64,000 nt of DNA from NCBI RefSeq assembly GCF_004116265.1, contig NZ_QOUX01000045.1:1-64000 (forward strand). Direction: 5' to 3'. Below are positions 1-8,300 of the stretch, piece after piece. Under the pieces are notes generated by a model. That model was not told the origin of the DNA. It saw only the letters and a program-made list of their open reading frames with translations, and ran no database searches. The stretch comes from Anaerobacillus alkaliphilus (lineage in GTDB: Bacteria > Bacillota > Bacilli > Bacillales > Anaerobacillaceae). Numbering within the stretch: position 1 is the stretch's first letter; each line of letters starts with the position of its first letter. A program made the position numbers and the translations under genes.

Positions 1-126
1 TTATGAATTATGAATTATGAATTATGAATTATGAATTATGAATTATGAATTATGAATTATGAATTATGAATTATGAATTATGAATTATGAATTATGAATT
101 ATGAATTATGAATTATGAATTATGAA
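1..126. repeat. Heptamer tandem repeat, about 18 units of ATTATGA
   Basis: The window opens inside a perfect head-to-tail array of the 7-bp unit ATTATGA, about 18 copies, which may continue beyond the left edge. The same heptamer type (GAATTAT-like) recurs in shorter, degenerate form in other intergenic gaps here, so this is probably an expanded arm of a dispersed repeat family. It lies just upstream of a terminator hairpin and of comEB. No coding role is visible. Confidence 0.95.
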
Positions 127-170
127 TACAACTTGTGATTTATTCACAAGTTGTATTCTATTTTCTTTTT
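124..170 (+). terminator. Rho-independent terminator before comEB
   Basis: A perfect 15-bp inverted repeat (124-138 and 144-158, 5-nt loop) is followed by a T-rich run. It would end transcription from a gene to the left of the window (comEA would be expected from synteny) or the transcript running through the heptamer array. It separates comEB from that gene. Confidence 0.75.
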
Positions 171-177
171 CTGGTCA

Positions 178-207
178 TTGACGTGAGAGTCTTATTTTGT
201 CTAAACT
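178..207 (+). promoter_or_regulatory. Candidate sigma-A promoter for comEB-comEC
   Basis: TTGACG (178-183) and TAAACT (202-207) are 18 nt apart, 40 nt before the comEB start and downstream of the terminator hairpin. This fits separate transcription of comEB-comEC. No ComK box was recognised. Confidence 0.5.
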
Positions 208-246
208 TAAAGGGACACAAACTTGAATTTTTGGGAGGAACATCAA

Positions 247-816
247 ATGGCACGCATTTCTTGGGATCAGTATTTTATGGCACAAAGTCATTTGTTAGCT
301 TTAAGAAGTACATGCACGAGATTAATGGTAGGGGCAACGATTGTTAGAGATAAGCGGATTATTGCAGGGGGCTATAACGGCTCTATTTCAGGTGGAGAGC
401 ACTGTACTGATGATAACTGTTACGTTGAGAACAATCATTGTATTCGAACGATACACGCAGAAATTAATGCGTTATTACAATGTGCTAAATTTGGTGTGCC
501 GACTGCTAATGCTGAAATTTACGTGACTCATTTTCCATGTTTAAATTGCACGAAAGCAATCATCCAGGCTGGGATTAAAACTGTTTATTATGCCAAAGAT
601 TATAAAAACCATCCTTATGCGGTTGAGTTATTTAAGAGTGCAGGAGTTCATGTTGAATACGTGGAATTAGAGGAGATGATCTTGGACACAAATTCTGCTG
701 AAAAATTAGCATTCACTGCATCGTTACTAATGAAACTTGGACAAGCAGGTTATAGTGAAGAAGAATTACTGAAATTAAAGGAAGAAGCAAATACGCTTTT
801 TACTTCACCAAAATAG
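247..816 (+). CDS. comEB: dCMP deaminase family protein ComEB
   Basis: A 189-residue zinc-dependent deoxycytidylate deaminase (dCMP to dUMP, supplying dTMP synthesis) encoded in the late-competence comE locus. The zinc and catalytic signature is intact: HAE near residue 70 and PCxxC near residues 97-101. The ATG at 247 is chosen because GGGAGGAA lies 7-8 nt upstream; the in-frame TTG at 223 lies before that site. The length equals that of B. subtilis ComEB. comEC follows after 37 nt, so the two are likely cotranscribed. In B. subtilis ComEB is not essential for transformation, so its competence role is by context. The cytoplasmic deaminase function is confident. Confidence 0.93.
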   Translation: MARISWDQYFMAQSHLLALRSTCTRLMVGATIVRDKRIIAGGYNGSISGGEHCTDDNCYVENNHCIRTIHAEINALLQCAKFGVPTANAEIYVTHFPCLNCTKAIIQAGIKTVYYAKDYKNHPYAVELFKSAGVHVEYVELEEMILDTNSAEKLAFTASLLMKLGQAGYSEEELLKLKEEANTLFTSPK

Positions 817-853
817 TATCTCCAAATTAAATAGACATAGGAGGTCAATTGAC

Positions 854-3175
854 TTGCATGGAACTATTCATATTTTGGTCGTAGCAGCGATATGTAGTAT
901 ATTATTACGGATACAGGGCTTTCATAGCATCTCTATTTGCTTTTTGTTAGCCCTTCTATATCTTTTGTATCGCAACAAAGAAAACTACGTTCTCCTTGTA
1001 TGTTCATCAATAACTTTAGTCGTATTTTATGCTAACCCCATCTACTTCGAAGATCCACCTTTACAACCATCTACTCAAATTCTTGATGGACAAATTACTT
1101 CTATTCCAAGGTATAATGGTAACAAAATTTCATTTGAGATCAAGACTCCAAGAAAGCAGACTTTCCAAGTGAATTATCATGCTAAAACTTCCGAAGAACT
1201 TGATGATTTAAAGACATTAAAAATCGGTACGTATTGTTCCCTAAATGGTATATATAAGGAACTTTCAATACCTAGAAACTTTTATAGTTTTGATTATAAA
1301 GAGCACCTAGCAACAAGAAATATCTTTTTTCAATTTACACCTACAAGTTTTGAAAAAACGAATTGTATGGAACTTAGTCAAAATCCGTTTCGTTTACTGC
1401 AGAGATATCGGCAAAAAGGAATACAATACATAAAAGACAATTTTCCTGAAGCTAGTCAAGGCATTATGATAGCATTACTCTTTGGTGATCGACATGAGAT
1501 GAATGATCAGGTTTTACAGGCATACCAATCGTTAGGAATTGTCCATTTATTAGCAGTGTCAGGTCTTCATGTTGGCCTAGTTAGTGGAACAATTTACTTT
1601 TTATTACTTCGGATTGGTTTCACAAAAGAGAAGACAATCGAACTATTGCTTATCTTACTCCCTATCTATGCTATTTTGGCTGGAGGAGCCCCTTCTGTTG
1701 TAAGAGCATCAGCCATGTCAATGGTCGTGATTTTATGTATTAGAGCACGTATGAAGCTTAATCCTTTAGACGGTATCAGTTTTGTTTGTTTAATTCTACT
1801 CTTAATAAATCCTTCCTACTTACTTCATCTTGGCTTTCAGCTATCATTTTTAGTCTCTTATACTTTACTTGTATCCGCGACCACTATCTTGCAACGCTAT
1901 ACTAGTTGGATCTTACAATTATTAGCTGTAACAATACTAGCCCAAATAGTATCGTTTCCACTGATTATATACCACTTTTATGAAATCTCATTTTGGAGCA
2001 TCCCACTAAACCTCATCTATATTCCTTTTGTAACCCTTTTTACGTTACCGTTTGCTTTTGTAACTTTTGTCTGCCACATACTGTTTCCTCAGCCCATAAG
2101 TGACATCATTCTTGTAATTTATGATTTTATTATTGCTACTGCCCATAATGGGTTAGAAAAGATTATGGCTTTACCTTATTCATCCTTTCTTTTTGGCCAA
2201 CCTCCTCTTTATATAGTTGCCTTATATTATGTTGCAATTGGTGGGATATTTTATAGTTGGGAAAAATTTAATTCGACAACAAGCTTACTAAAGAGTAGCA
2301 GTTTGTTCATCATTGTTCTTTTACTTCATTGGCATCTACCGTATTTAACTTCGGAGGGGGAAGTAACTATGTTGGATGTTGGACAAGGGGAAAGTATCCT
2401 CATTGAACTCCCAAGAAGAAAGGCAGTTTATCTAATAGATACAGGTGGTATTGTTCAAACAGGTTTTAAACCAGAGTTTATGAAACGAGAACGTGAATTT
2501 GATGTGGGTAGAGATGTAGTAGTCCCCTATTTAAAGGCAAAGGGAGTAAGGAAAATAGATAAATTAATTTTAAGTCACGGCCATTATGATCATATTGGTG
2601 GAGCAGAAGCATTAATTGACGTTATTTCGGTTGAAACAATCCTTTATGGTATAGGTTCTGTTGAAGGAATTTATGAAAAACAACTGTTAGAGAAATTCCG
2701 TGAGATAGGCACCAAAATTATTTTTGTTAAACAAGGGGACTACTGGAGAACAGGAAATAGTGAGTTTTTTATTCTTTCGCCATTTGGAAAAGAGCAAAGT
2801 TTAAATAACCGTTCAATTGTGTTGTATACCGAATTTGGTGGACTGAAATGGTTGTTTCCAGGGGATTTGGAAGTTGAGGGTGAGAGAAGGTTATTGGAAA
2901 ATTACCCACAGCTTGATGTAGATGTATTAAAAGTAGGGCATCATGGAAGTTTCACGTCAACTACGGAAGATTTATTAGAGCAAGTCAATCCAAAGATTGC
3001 TCTCATCTCACTAGGGAAAAATAATCTTTATGGCCATCCTCATAAAGATGTGATCGAACGATTAAATGAACGAAATATCAAGGTTTTTCGAACGGATCAA
3101 AATGGTGCAATCCGGTATAAGTTTAAACAAGGAACGGGGTATTTTGAAACGATGATCAAGGAAAAAGTTCGCTAA
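854..3175 (+). CDS. comEC: DNA uptake channel protein ComEC
   Basis: A 773-residue polytopic membrane protein that moves single-stranded transforming DNA across the cell membrane. N-terminal hydrophobic segments and a DUF4131-type domain are followed by the ComEC/Rec2 competence domain with many membrane segments (about residues 190-500). The C-terminal metallo-beta-lactamase domain has HxHxDH near residue 575 and a GHHGS motif near residue 696, in the form proposed to degrade the non-transported strand. The TTG start has AGGAGGT 8 nt upstream. The length is usual for the family, with no frameshift or missing motif, so DNA uptake may be functional. A strong terminator follows. Confidence 0.95.
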   Translation: MHGTIHILVVAAICSILLRIQGFHSISICFLLALLYLLYRNKENYVLLVCSSITLVVFYANPIYFEDPPLQPSTQILDGQITSIPRYNGNKISFEIKTPRKQTFQVNYHAKTSEELDDLKTLKIGTYCSLNGIYKELSIPRNFYSFDYKEHLATRNIFFQFTPTSFEKTNCMELSQNPFRLLQRYRQKGIQYIKDNFPEASQGIMIALLFGDRHEMNDQVLQAYQSLGIVHLLAVSGLHVGLVSGTIYFLLLRIGFTKEKTIELLLILLPIYAILAGGAPSVVRASAMSMVVILCIRARMKLNPLDGISFVCLILLLINPSYLLHLGFQLSFLVSYTLLVSATTILQRYTSWILQLLAVTILAQIVSFPLIIYHFYEISFWSIPLNLIYIPFVTLFTLPFAFVTFVCHILFPQPISDIILVIYDFIIATAHNGLEKIMALPYSSFLFGQPPLYIVALYYVAIGGIFYSWEKFNSTTSLLKSSSLFIIVLLLHWHLPYLTSEGEVTMLDVGQGESILIELPRRKAVYLIDTGGIVQTGFKPEFMKREREFDVGRDVVVPYLKAKGVRKIDKLILSHGHYDHIGGAEALIDVISVETILYGIGSVEGIYEKQLLEKFREIGTKIIFVKQGDYWRTGNSEFFILSPFGKEQSLNNRSIVLYTEFGGLKWLFPGDLEVEGERRLLENYPQLDVDVLKVGHHGSFTSTTEDLLEQVNPKIALISLGKNNLYGHPHKDVIERLNERNIKVFRTDQNGAIRYKFKQGTGYFETMIKEKVR

Positions 3176-3176
3176 A

Positions 3177-3216
3177 GGAAGAAGCCCTTAAAGATAAGAC
3201 TTTAAGGGCTTCTTCC
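3177..3216. terminator. Bidirectional terminator between comEC and yqzM
   Basis: A perfect 17-bp stem (3177-3193 with 3200-3216, 6-nt loop) lies between the convergent comEC and yqzM. No long T run follows on the + strand. Position and strength suggest it serves both genes. Confidence 0.7.
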
Positions 3217-3227
3217 GCTAAGTAAAA

Positions 3228-3359
3228 TTAAACAAATAAATCAATAAGTACTGCAATAGCAAATACTGTTGTGAAAAATCCGAATGATACAACGAAACCA
3301 ACTGCAGAATCTACTGCATCATTACGGTTGCTTTGGACTTCCTTTTCAAATTGATTCAC
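3228..3359 (-). CDS. yqzM: Small membrane protein YqzM
   Basis: A 43-residue protein with a short polar, charged N terminus (NQFEKEVQSNRNDAVDSAV) and one hydrophobic helix rich in Phe, Val and Ala up to the C terminus, so probably a single-pass membrane protein. The GTG start at 3359 has AGGAGGG 7 nt upstream on the minus strand. It matches B. subtilis YqzM in sequence style, length and position between comEC and holA. Its function is unknown. It runs convergent to comEC. Confidence 0.85.
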   Translation of the reverse strand: MNQFEKEVQSNRNDAVDSAVGFVVSFGFFTTVFAIAVLIDLFV

Positions 3360-3652
3360 TGGACATCCCTCCTAATACAACTTTTAGTATAAGCGATAAA
3401 TGATAAAAAATCTACATTTGAAACATTTTCTACATGTTTACATAAGAAACTTTGTTTGTAGAATAGGATGCAGAAAAAAAGGCCCTAATTATACATGGTC
3501 ATATCACTTTAAATTGTTTACAACGCTGTGAAATGTTGTCACCTATAGATTGAATTTGCATAGGATATGATAACTAATACAAGAGAAAAAAGCACGTGAT
3601 TATCGTCCTCAAGGGGTATCCTAGGTCCTACTTGATGATGTTTATCATAAAT

Positions 3653-3686
3653 GGGGGGATTAACTTTTCGGTTAATTCCTCTTTTT
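3653..3686 (+). terminator. Terminator-like hairpin in the holA upstream region
   Basis: A G-rich arm ending in ATTAAC pairs, with wobble pairs, to GTTAATTCCTC and is followed by CTTTTTC. No gene is seen between yqzM and this hairpin on the + strand, so it either attenuates holA or ends a small RNA. The 3360-3650 stretch otherwise holds no gene I can support. Confidence 0.45.
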
Positions 3687-3756
3687 CACTTGTACTAGCC
3701 GTGTTTGTATGTATAAAATTATTGGTAGATCGTTTAAAGAAAGGGTACCAAAAACA

Positions 3757-4776
3757 ATGAGCTTTTTACAAGTGCAAAAAAACATAAAAAAAGGAATTTT
3801 ATCGCCACTTTATTTATTCTATGGTACAGAAACGTTTTTAATTGAAGAGACAATACATAAATTAATTAATAAAGTTTTGACTGAAGACCAATACGATTTT
3901 AATTTATCTACTTACGAAGCAAAGGAAACACCTATTTCAGTTGCGATTGAAGAAGCGCAAACGATTCCTTTTATGGGCAGCCATCGGGTTGTTATTGTAA
4001 AGGAGGCTCAGTTTCTTACAGGAAAAGATCAGTCAAAAGTTGAACATGATTTAAAAGAGCTAGAAGCTTATGTTTTAAATCCGATTTCTGAAACTGTCTT
4101 TGTCATTGTTGCCCCATATGAAAAATTAGATGAACGAAAAAAAATTGTGAAATTACTGAAATCTCATTCAGAAGTACTTGATGCAGCCCCTTTTTCTGAT
4201 CATGAAATGGAGAAATGGCTGGATGAAAGAGTAAAAAAATATGGAGTGCAAATAACTAAAGACGGCCGTGAGCAATTGGTTCAACTGCTTGGCAATAACC
4301 TTGTGATGATTGCTGGCGAAATTGAAAAACTGGCTCTGTATGTAGGCGATGGTGGGGTAATAGATGATGTAATTGTTGAGAAGCTTGTTTCTAAAACAAT
4401 GGAACAAGATGTCTTTTCTTTAGTTGATCATGTTATTCATCGTAGAAAACAACAGGCGCTGCAAGTCTTTTATGATTTGATTAAACAAAAAGAGGAACCA
4501 ATAAAACTATTAGCCTTACTAGCAAGGCAGTTCCGTATTTTATATCAAGTAAAAGAACTCACAAACCGGGGCTATTCTCAACAAAATATTGCAGGTGCAC
4601 TTAAACTCCATCCATACGTGGTAAAATTGGCTACCCAACAAGCAAAACAATTTGATGAGAAAAAATTATTATCTTTTTTAGATGAAATTGCCGAAACTGA
4701 TTATAAAATAAAAACTGGGAAAATTGATAAACAACTTGGATTAGAATTATTTATTATTAGAGTCTTAGGAGTTTAG
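3757..4776 (+). CDS. holA: DNA polymerase III delta subunit
   Basis: The clamp-loader delta subunit (YqeN in B. subtilis), which opens the beta sliding clamp during loader action. About 339 residues, usual for the family. The N-terminal pattern YLFYGTETFLIEE and the later LDERKKIVKLLK and KTGKIDKQLGLELF blocks match the family. The ATG at 3757 is chosen: an in-frame ATG at 3709 adds 16 residues but has no ribosome site, whereas GAAAGGGT lies before 3757 and B. subtilis YqeN begins at the equivalent place. It is convergent with rpsT across a strong terminator. Confidence 0.92.
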   Translation: MSFLQVQKNIKKGILSPLYLFYGTETFLIEETIHKLINKVLTEDQYDFNLSTYEAKETPISVAIEEAQTIPFMGSHRVVIVKEAQFLTGKDQSKVEHDLKELEAYVLNPISETVFVIVAPYEKLDERKKIVKLLKSHSEVLDAAPFSDHEMEKWLDERVKKYGVQITKDGREQLVQLLGNNLVMIAGEIEKLALYVGDGGVIDDVIVEKLVSKTMEQDVFSLVDHVIHRRKQQALQVFYDLIKQKEEPIKLLALLARQFRILYQVKELTNRGYSQQNIAGALKLHPYVVKLATQQAKQFDEKKLLSFLDEIAETDYKIKTGKIDKQLGLELFIIRVLGV

Positions 4777-4784
4777 AGAAACTA

Positions 4785-4845
4785 AAAAAGGGCTGACTGT
4801 TGTCAGGCACCTCAATAGAGGAGCTTGACAACAGTAGCCCTTTTT
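4785..4845. terminator. Bidirectional terminator between holA and rpsT
   Basis: Long arms, AAAAAGGGCT followed by a TGTTGTCA block, pair with TGACAACA followed by AGCCCTTTTT, with a smaller internal hairpin. A-rich and T-rich ends suit termination in both directions. Confidence 0.85.
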
Positions 4846-4861
4846 CCCATTTTCATATAGA

Positions 4862-5128
4862 TTATGCAGAAAGCTCGTTTAATTTCTTCGCTAGGCGAGA
4901 TTTTTGACGAGATGCCGCATTTTTATGAATTAAGCCTTTTGTTGCAGCTTTATCAAGCTTTTTGGTTGCAACCAAGAACGCTTCTTTAGCTCCTTCAACT
5001 TCGTTGCTAGCAACTTTAGCTTCGAAAGTTTTGATAGCTGTACGAAGTGCAGATTTAGCAGAAGCATTTTGTGCACGACGCTTTTCACTTGTTTTTACGC
5101 GTTTGATAGCTGATTTAATATTTGGCAT
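4862..5128 (-). CDS. rpsT: Ribosomal protein S20
   Basis: An 88-residue, Lys/Ala/Arg-rich helical protein of the 30S subunit that binds 16S rRNA. It begins [18 protein letters not shown], the standard S20 N terminus. The ATG at 5128 is preceded by AAGGAGGTG; a longer in-frame extension to 5188 would start upstream of this site and is rejected. It is a single-gene unit with its own sigma-A promoter. Confidence 0.97.
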   Translation of the reverse strand: MPNIKSAIKRVKTSEKRRAQNASAKSALRTAIKTFEAKVASNEVEGAKEAFLVATKKLDKAATKGLIHKNAASRQKSRLAKKLNELSA

Positions 5129-5186
5129 TCCTTTCACCTCCTTGATGCAACCGGGTAATTGCGAATATATAAGTACAACACATTGC

Positions 5187-5215
5187 ATTGTAACAAAACT
5201 CTAGGCTAATTGCAA
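5187..5215 (-). promoter_or_regulatory. Sigma-A promoter of rpsT
   Basis: Read on the minus strand: TTGCAA (5215-5210), a 17-nt spacer, then TACAAT (5192-5187), about 60 nt upstream of the rpsT start. Confidence 0.75.
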
Positions 5216-5295
5216 TAGGGGAATGTAATAGAGAATAGCTGGAAACGAACCGGGGAACAATGAAAGGTAGAATATAGTTAAAGAAGGTGGATTTT

Positions 5296-6414
5296 ATGAC
5301 AAAAGAAATTAATCTTGAACAATATAATGTCCGTACAGATTTAGCACTAGAAGCACATGAATTAGTTAGAGAAAGAGAAGATCAAAAGCCAGAGGATCAA
5401 AAGCAACCGATCAGTGGTGTAATTGTTAAGGAGAGAGATGAAGAAGGCATACATATCTCTACAGTTGAAATCACTGAAGAAGGTGCTAAAAGACTAGGTA
5501 AGAAACAAGGTAGATACCTTACCTTAGAAGTTCAAGGAATTAGAAATAAAGATACAGAATTACAAGAAAAAGTGGAAAGAGTTTTTGCGAAAGAATTTAA
5601 CCACTTTTTAATTGAGTTAGGAATAAAAAAAGATGCCAGTTGTTTAGTGGTAGGTTTAGGTAACTGGAATGTTACTCCGGATGCCTTAGGACCAATTGCC
5701 ATTGAAAACTTATTGATAACGAAACACATCTTTGAGCTACAGCCTGAACAGGTTTCTGATGGATTTCGTTCAGTTAGTGCGATTACACCAGGGGTAATGG
5801 GCATAACAGGTATTGAGACTAGTGATATTATCCATGGGGTAATTGAAAAAACAAAACCTGACTTCGTCATTGCGATAGATGCTCTTGCAGCTCGTAATAT
5901 TGAGAGGGTAAATACAACCATTCAGGTTTCTGATTCAGGAATCCATCCAGGTTCTGGAGTTGGAAATAAGCGAAAAGAATTAAGCAAAGAAACTCTTGGC
6001 ATTCCAGTTATTGCGGTAGGTATCCCAACTGTTGTTGACGCAGTTTCAATTACAAGTGATACGATCGACTATGTGTTAAAGCATTTTGGACGAGAGATGC
6101 GTGAGGGAAATAAGCCTTCTAGATTACTTACACCAGCGGGAATGACATTTGGTGAAAAAAGAGTACTTACCGATGATGATTTACCTGGGGTAGAAACCCG
6201 AAAGAATATTATGGGAATGATTGGTGGATTGGAAGAAGATGAAAAACGCCAATTAATTCGAGAGGTGCTTGCCCCATTAGGCCATAATTTAATGGTTACA
6301 CCGAAGGAAGTTGATGTGTTCATTGAAGACATGGCGAACGTAATTGCCGCAGGATTAAACGCTGCCCTCCACGGAGACGTAGATCAAGATAATGTCGGGA
6401 TGTACACTCACTAA
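5296..6414 (+). CDS. gpr: Spore germination protease GPR
   Basis: A 372-residue protease that starts degradation of small acid-soluble spore proteins during germination. It is made as a zymogen and processes itself at the N terminus. The segment EQYNVRTD followed by LALEA matches the known autoprocessing site after the conserved Asp, about residue 15. The ATG at 5296 is chosen because AAGAAGGTGG lies just before it; the GTG at 5287 overlaps that site. In B. subtilis gpr is made in the forespore (sigma-F/sigma-G). I could not settle a clear sigma-G promoter in the 80 nt upstream. spoIIP follows in the same direction across a repeat element. Confidence 0.95.
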   Translation: MTKEINLEQYNVRTDLALEAHELVREREDQKPEDQKQPISGVIVKERDEEGIHISTVEITEEGAKRLGKKQGRYLTLEVQGIRNKDTELQEKVERVFAKEFNHFLIELGIKKDASCLVVGLGNWNVTPDALGPIAIENLLITKHIFELQPEQVSDGFRSVSAITPGVMGITGIETSDIIHGVIEKTKPDFVIAIDALAARNIERVNTTIQVSDSGIHPGSGVGNKRKELSKETLGIPVIAVGIPTVVDAVSITSDTIDYVLKHFGREMREGNKPSRLLTPAGMTFGEKRVLTDDDLPGVETRKNIMGMIGGLEEDEKRQLIREVLAPLGHNLMVTPKEVDVFIEDMANVIAAGLNAALHGDVDQDNVGMYTH

Positions 6415-6418
6415 GACC

Positions 6419-6510
6419 AATTGTCAATTAGGAATTATGAATTAGCTGTTGGTTTAGCTCCGAAGCTTATCAAAACAATTCAAATTGACAATTCACAATT
6501 AATAATTTTA
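6419..6510. repeat. Dispersed heptamer-armed repeat, copy with core
   Basis: An intergenic element between gpr and spoIIP. The left arm has GAATTATGAATTA-type heptamers, the right arm has their inverse (AATTGACAATTCACAATTAAT). Between them is a core at 6451-6477 beginning GGTTTAGCTCCGAAGC. The reverse complement of 10222-10249 gives a closely related core (GGGTTAGCTTCGAAGC), so the two copies are in opposite orientation. Confidence 0.75.
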
Positions 6511-6576
6511 AAAAAGGTTCTACCCCTCTAAGTTTTGTCATATACATGATGTAGACAGGCTTGAGGGGGGAATAGA

Positions 6577-7749
6577 ATGTCGTCTAGAAAGTTTCGAGGT
6601 TTTACAGTTTCGTTAAATAGGACAAGTTTTAAGCGGATCGCAATCCTTGTCATTGTCGGAATTATGGCTTTGTTTATTATTACAGGAATGCTGACAGCAT
6701 TTGAACCTGGTTATGGAATATCATCAACAACCGTTCATGCGTGGAGTTCTTATGTATCAAGTGATGCATTAATGTATATGATGGGTACTGAAAACCCTTA
6801 TTTTACACAGGTCTTACCAGAAGGTAGTGAACCACCAAAAGTGTCGTCACTTGCTTTCGAATTAGCCACTAGCTTAAACCCTGATGACCCCAGGAGTTTG
6901 TTGGGAAGAGAGTTACCTGGGTTTGCTTTATTCGATGGAAAAATTATTGTAGCTGGTGAAGGAACCGATTTTACGAATATGCCAATCGAGTCCGCACCAC
7001 CAATGGAAGTAATGATGGCTGAGCGGGAAGCTTCTCAAGAAAGCCTAGAAAAGCTGGACAAGCTGAACGAAGAGTTTCCAGCACCTGAGGTTTCGACAGA
7101 CGGAAGGAAAGTTGTTCATATTATTCATTCCCATAGTCGCGAATCATTTTTACCGGAGTTGAAAGATGCAAAAGTTCCTAATCAAGCGTTCCATTCTGAG
7201 GTTAATATTACCCTAGTAGGAGAACGATTAGGTCGTGAACTTGAAAAGCGTGGCATTGGTGTCGATGTAGATACGAGCGACATTGGTACACTGCTAAGTG
7301 AACGTAATTGGGTTTATGGTCAATCCTATGATGCTTCAAGGGAAATTGTAAAAGAGGCAATGAGTAGAAATGATGATTTAGAATTTTTCTTTGATCTTCA
7401 CCGTGATGGTGTTGGGAGAGATGCAACAACAGTAGTTATTAATGGTGTGGAATATGCGAGGACATTTTTCATCATAGGAGAGAACCATAAAAATTTCCAG
7501 AAAAATATACAACTTGCAACTGAACTTCATGAGATGTTAGACAAGAAGTATCCTGGGTTAAGTCGTGGGGTAATCTCAAAAGGTGGCGTCGGTTCTAACG
7601 GCCGATACAATCAGGACCTATCACCAAACTCAATCTTAGTGGAATTTGGTGGAGTTGAAAATACGTTAGAGGAAACATTTAGGTCTGCAGAAGCCTTTGC
7701 AGAAATCTTTAGTGAATTTTATTGGAATGCTCAAAAGGTAAACAATTAA
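6577..7749 (+). CDS. spoIIP: Stage II sporulation protein P
   Basis: A peptidoglycan hydrolase (amidase and endopeptidase) of the SpoIID-SpoIIM-SpoIIP engulfment complex, which thins septal wall so the mother cell membrane can move round the forespore. 390 residues. A signal-anchor helix near residues 20-45 is followed by an extracellular SpoIIP domain containing HIIHSHSRESF near residue 185, FFDLHRDGVGRD near residue 270 and a C-terminal ILVEFGGVENTLEE block. GAGGGGGG precedes the ATG. yqxA follows after about 20 nt, as in B. subtilis. In B. subtilis it is transcribed in the mother cell by sigma-E. CATATACAT at 6539-6547 is a weak sigma-E -10 candidate. Confidence 0.93.
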   Translation: MSSRKFRGFTVSLNRTSFKRIAILVIVGIMALFIITGMLTAFEPGYGISSTTVHAWSSYVSSDALMYMMGTENPYFTQVLPEGSEPPKVSSLAFELATSLNPDDPRSLLGRELPGFALFDGKIIVAGEGTDFTNMPIESAPPMEVMMAEREASQESLEKLDKLNEEFPAPEVSTDGRKVVHIIHSHSRESFLPELKDAKVPNQAFHSEVNITLVGERLGRELEKRGIGVDVDTSDIGTLLSERNWVYGQSYDASREIVKEAMSRNDDLEFFFDLHRDGVGRDATTVVINGVEYARTFFIIGENHKNFQKNIQLATELHEMLDKKYPGLSRGVISKGGVGSNGRYNQDLSPNSILVEFGGVENTLEETFRSAEAFAEIFSEFYWNAQKVNN

Positions 7750-7770
7750 GATAAGTTGGAGGTGGAAACG

Positions 7771-8127
7771 GTGACGAAGTTTTTGTTAAAATGCTTTTTT
7801 ACAACGACAGTGTTATTTCTAGGAGTTTTAATCGGAATTCAAGTTGCTAGTAATAGTATGGTAAACATGACTGGTGATCAACATTACTCAACGAAAAATG
7901 TTGTGACCACTGAAAGAAGTATTCAAGCTCAAACCGTTTCCTTCGAGACAGAAAGCAACAACCAACTTACAAGTCATGATTTAGAAGGTAAACAAGCAAA
8001 ATTAGAAAAAATAGAAACTTTTAATCTTTTTTCACAGGTGGGGGCAAAACTTTCGGATGGACTTAATATTGTCTTTTCAAAATTACTATCAAAAATTACT
8101 GTAACGATTGGCGATATCCTGACGTAA
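7771..8127 (+). CDS. yqxA: YqxA family protein (DUF3679)
   Basis: A 118-residue protein with an N-terminal membrane segment (LLKCFFTTTVLFLGVLIGIQVA) and a Ser/Thr/Gln-rich outer part. It sits directly after spoIIP, as YqxA does in B. subtilis. The GTG at 7771 is chosen because GGAGGTGG precedes it; an in-frame TTG at 7756 lies before that site. Probably cotranscribed with spoIIP, so a sporulation link is inferred. The molecular function is unknown. Confidence 0.82.
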   Translation: MTKFLLKCFFTTTVLFLGVLIGIQVASNSMVNMTGDQHYSTKNVVTTERSIQAQTVSFETESNNQLTSHDLEGKQAKLEKIETFNLFSQVGAKLSDGLNIVFSKLLSKITVTIGDILT

Positions 8128-8134
8128 AAGAGTT

Positions 8135-8162
8135 GAAAAAGACTGCATTTGCAGTCTTTTTC
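8135..8162 (+). terminator. Terminator after spoIIP-yqxA
   Basis: GAAAAAGACTGC and GCAGTCTTTTTC form a 12-bp perfect stem with a 4-nt loop and a T run in the right arm. Confidence 0.9.
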
Positions 8163-8227
8163 GATTTCAAGACTATCGTTATTGTGATCTGTTATTACAG
8201 CTGTCCTCCGTTCAATACTGAAAAAGA

Positions 8228-8256
8228 TTGAAACAACCTCCTGCTATTGTTATAAT
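8228..8256 (+). promoter_or_regulatory. Sigma-A promoter of lepA
   Basis: TTGAAA (8228-8233), a 17-nt spacer and a consensus TATAAT (8251-8256), 45 nt before the lepA start and after the yqxA terminator. Confidence 0.85.
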
Positions 8257-8300
8257 TTAACCTAGTGTATTGACGATTGATAAAAGAGAGTGATGAAATC

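Noticed and set aside
1-126. Heptamer array considered as a CRISPR array
   Set aside because: Units are 7 bp and contiguous, without spacers.
5216-5295. Sigma-G promoter for gpr
   Set aside because: GAATA-like -35 candidates exist, but no -10 close to CATnnTA lies at the right distance.
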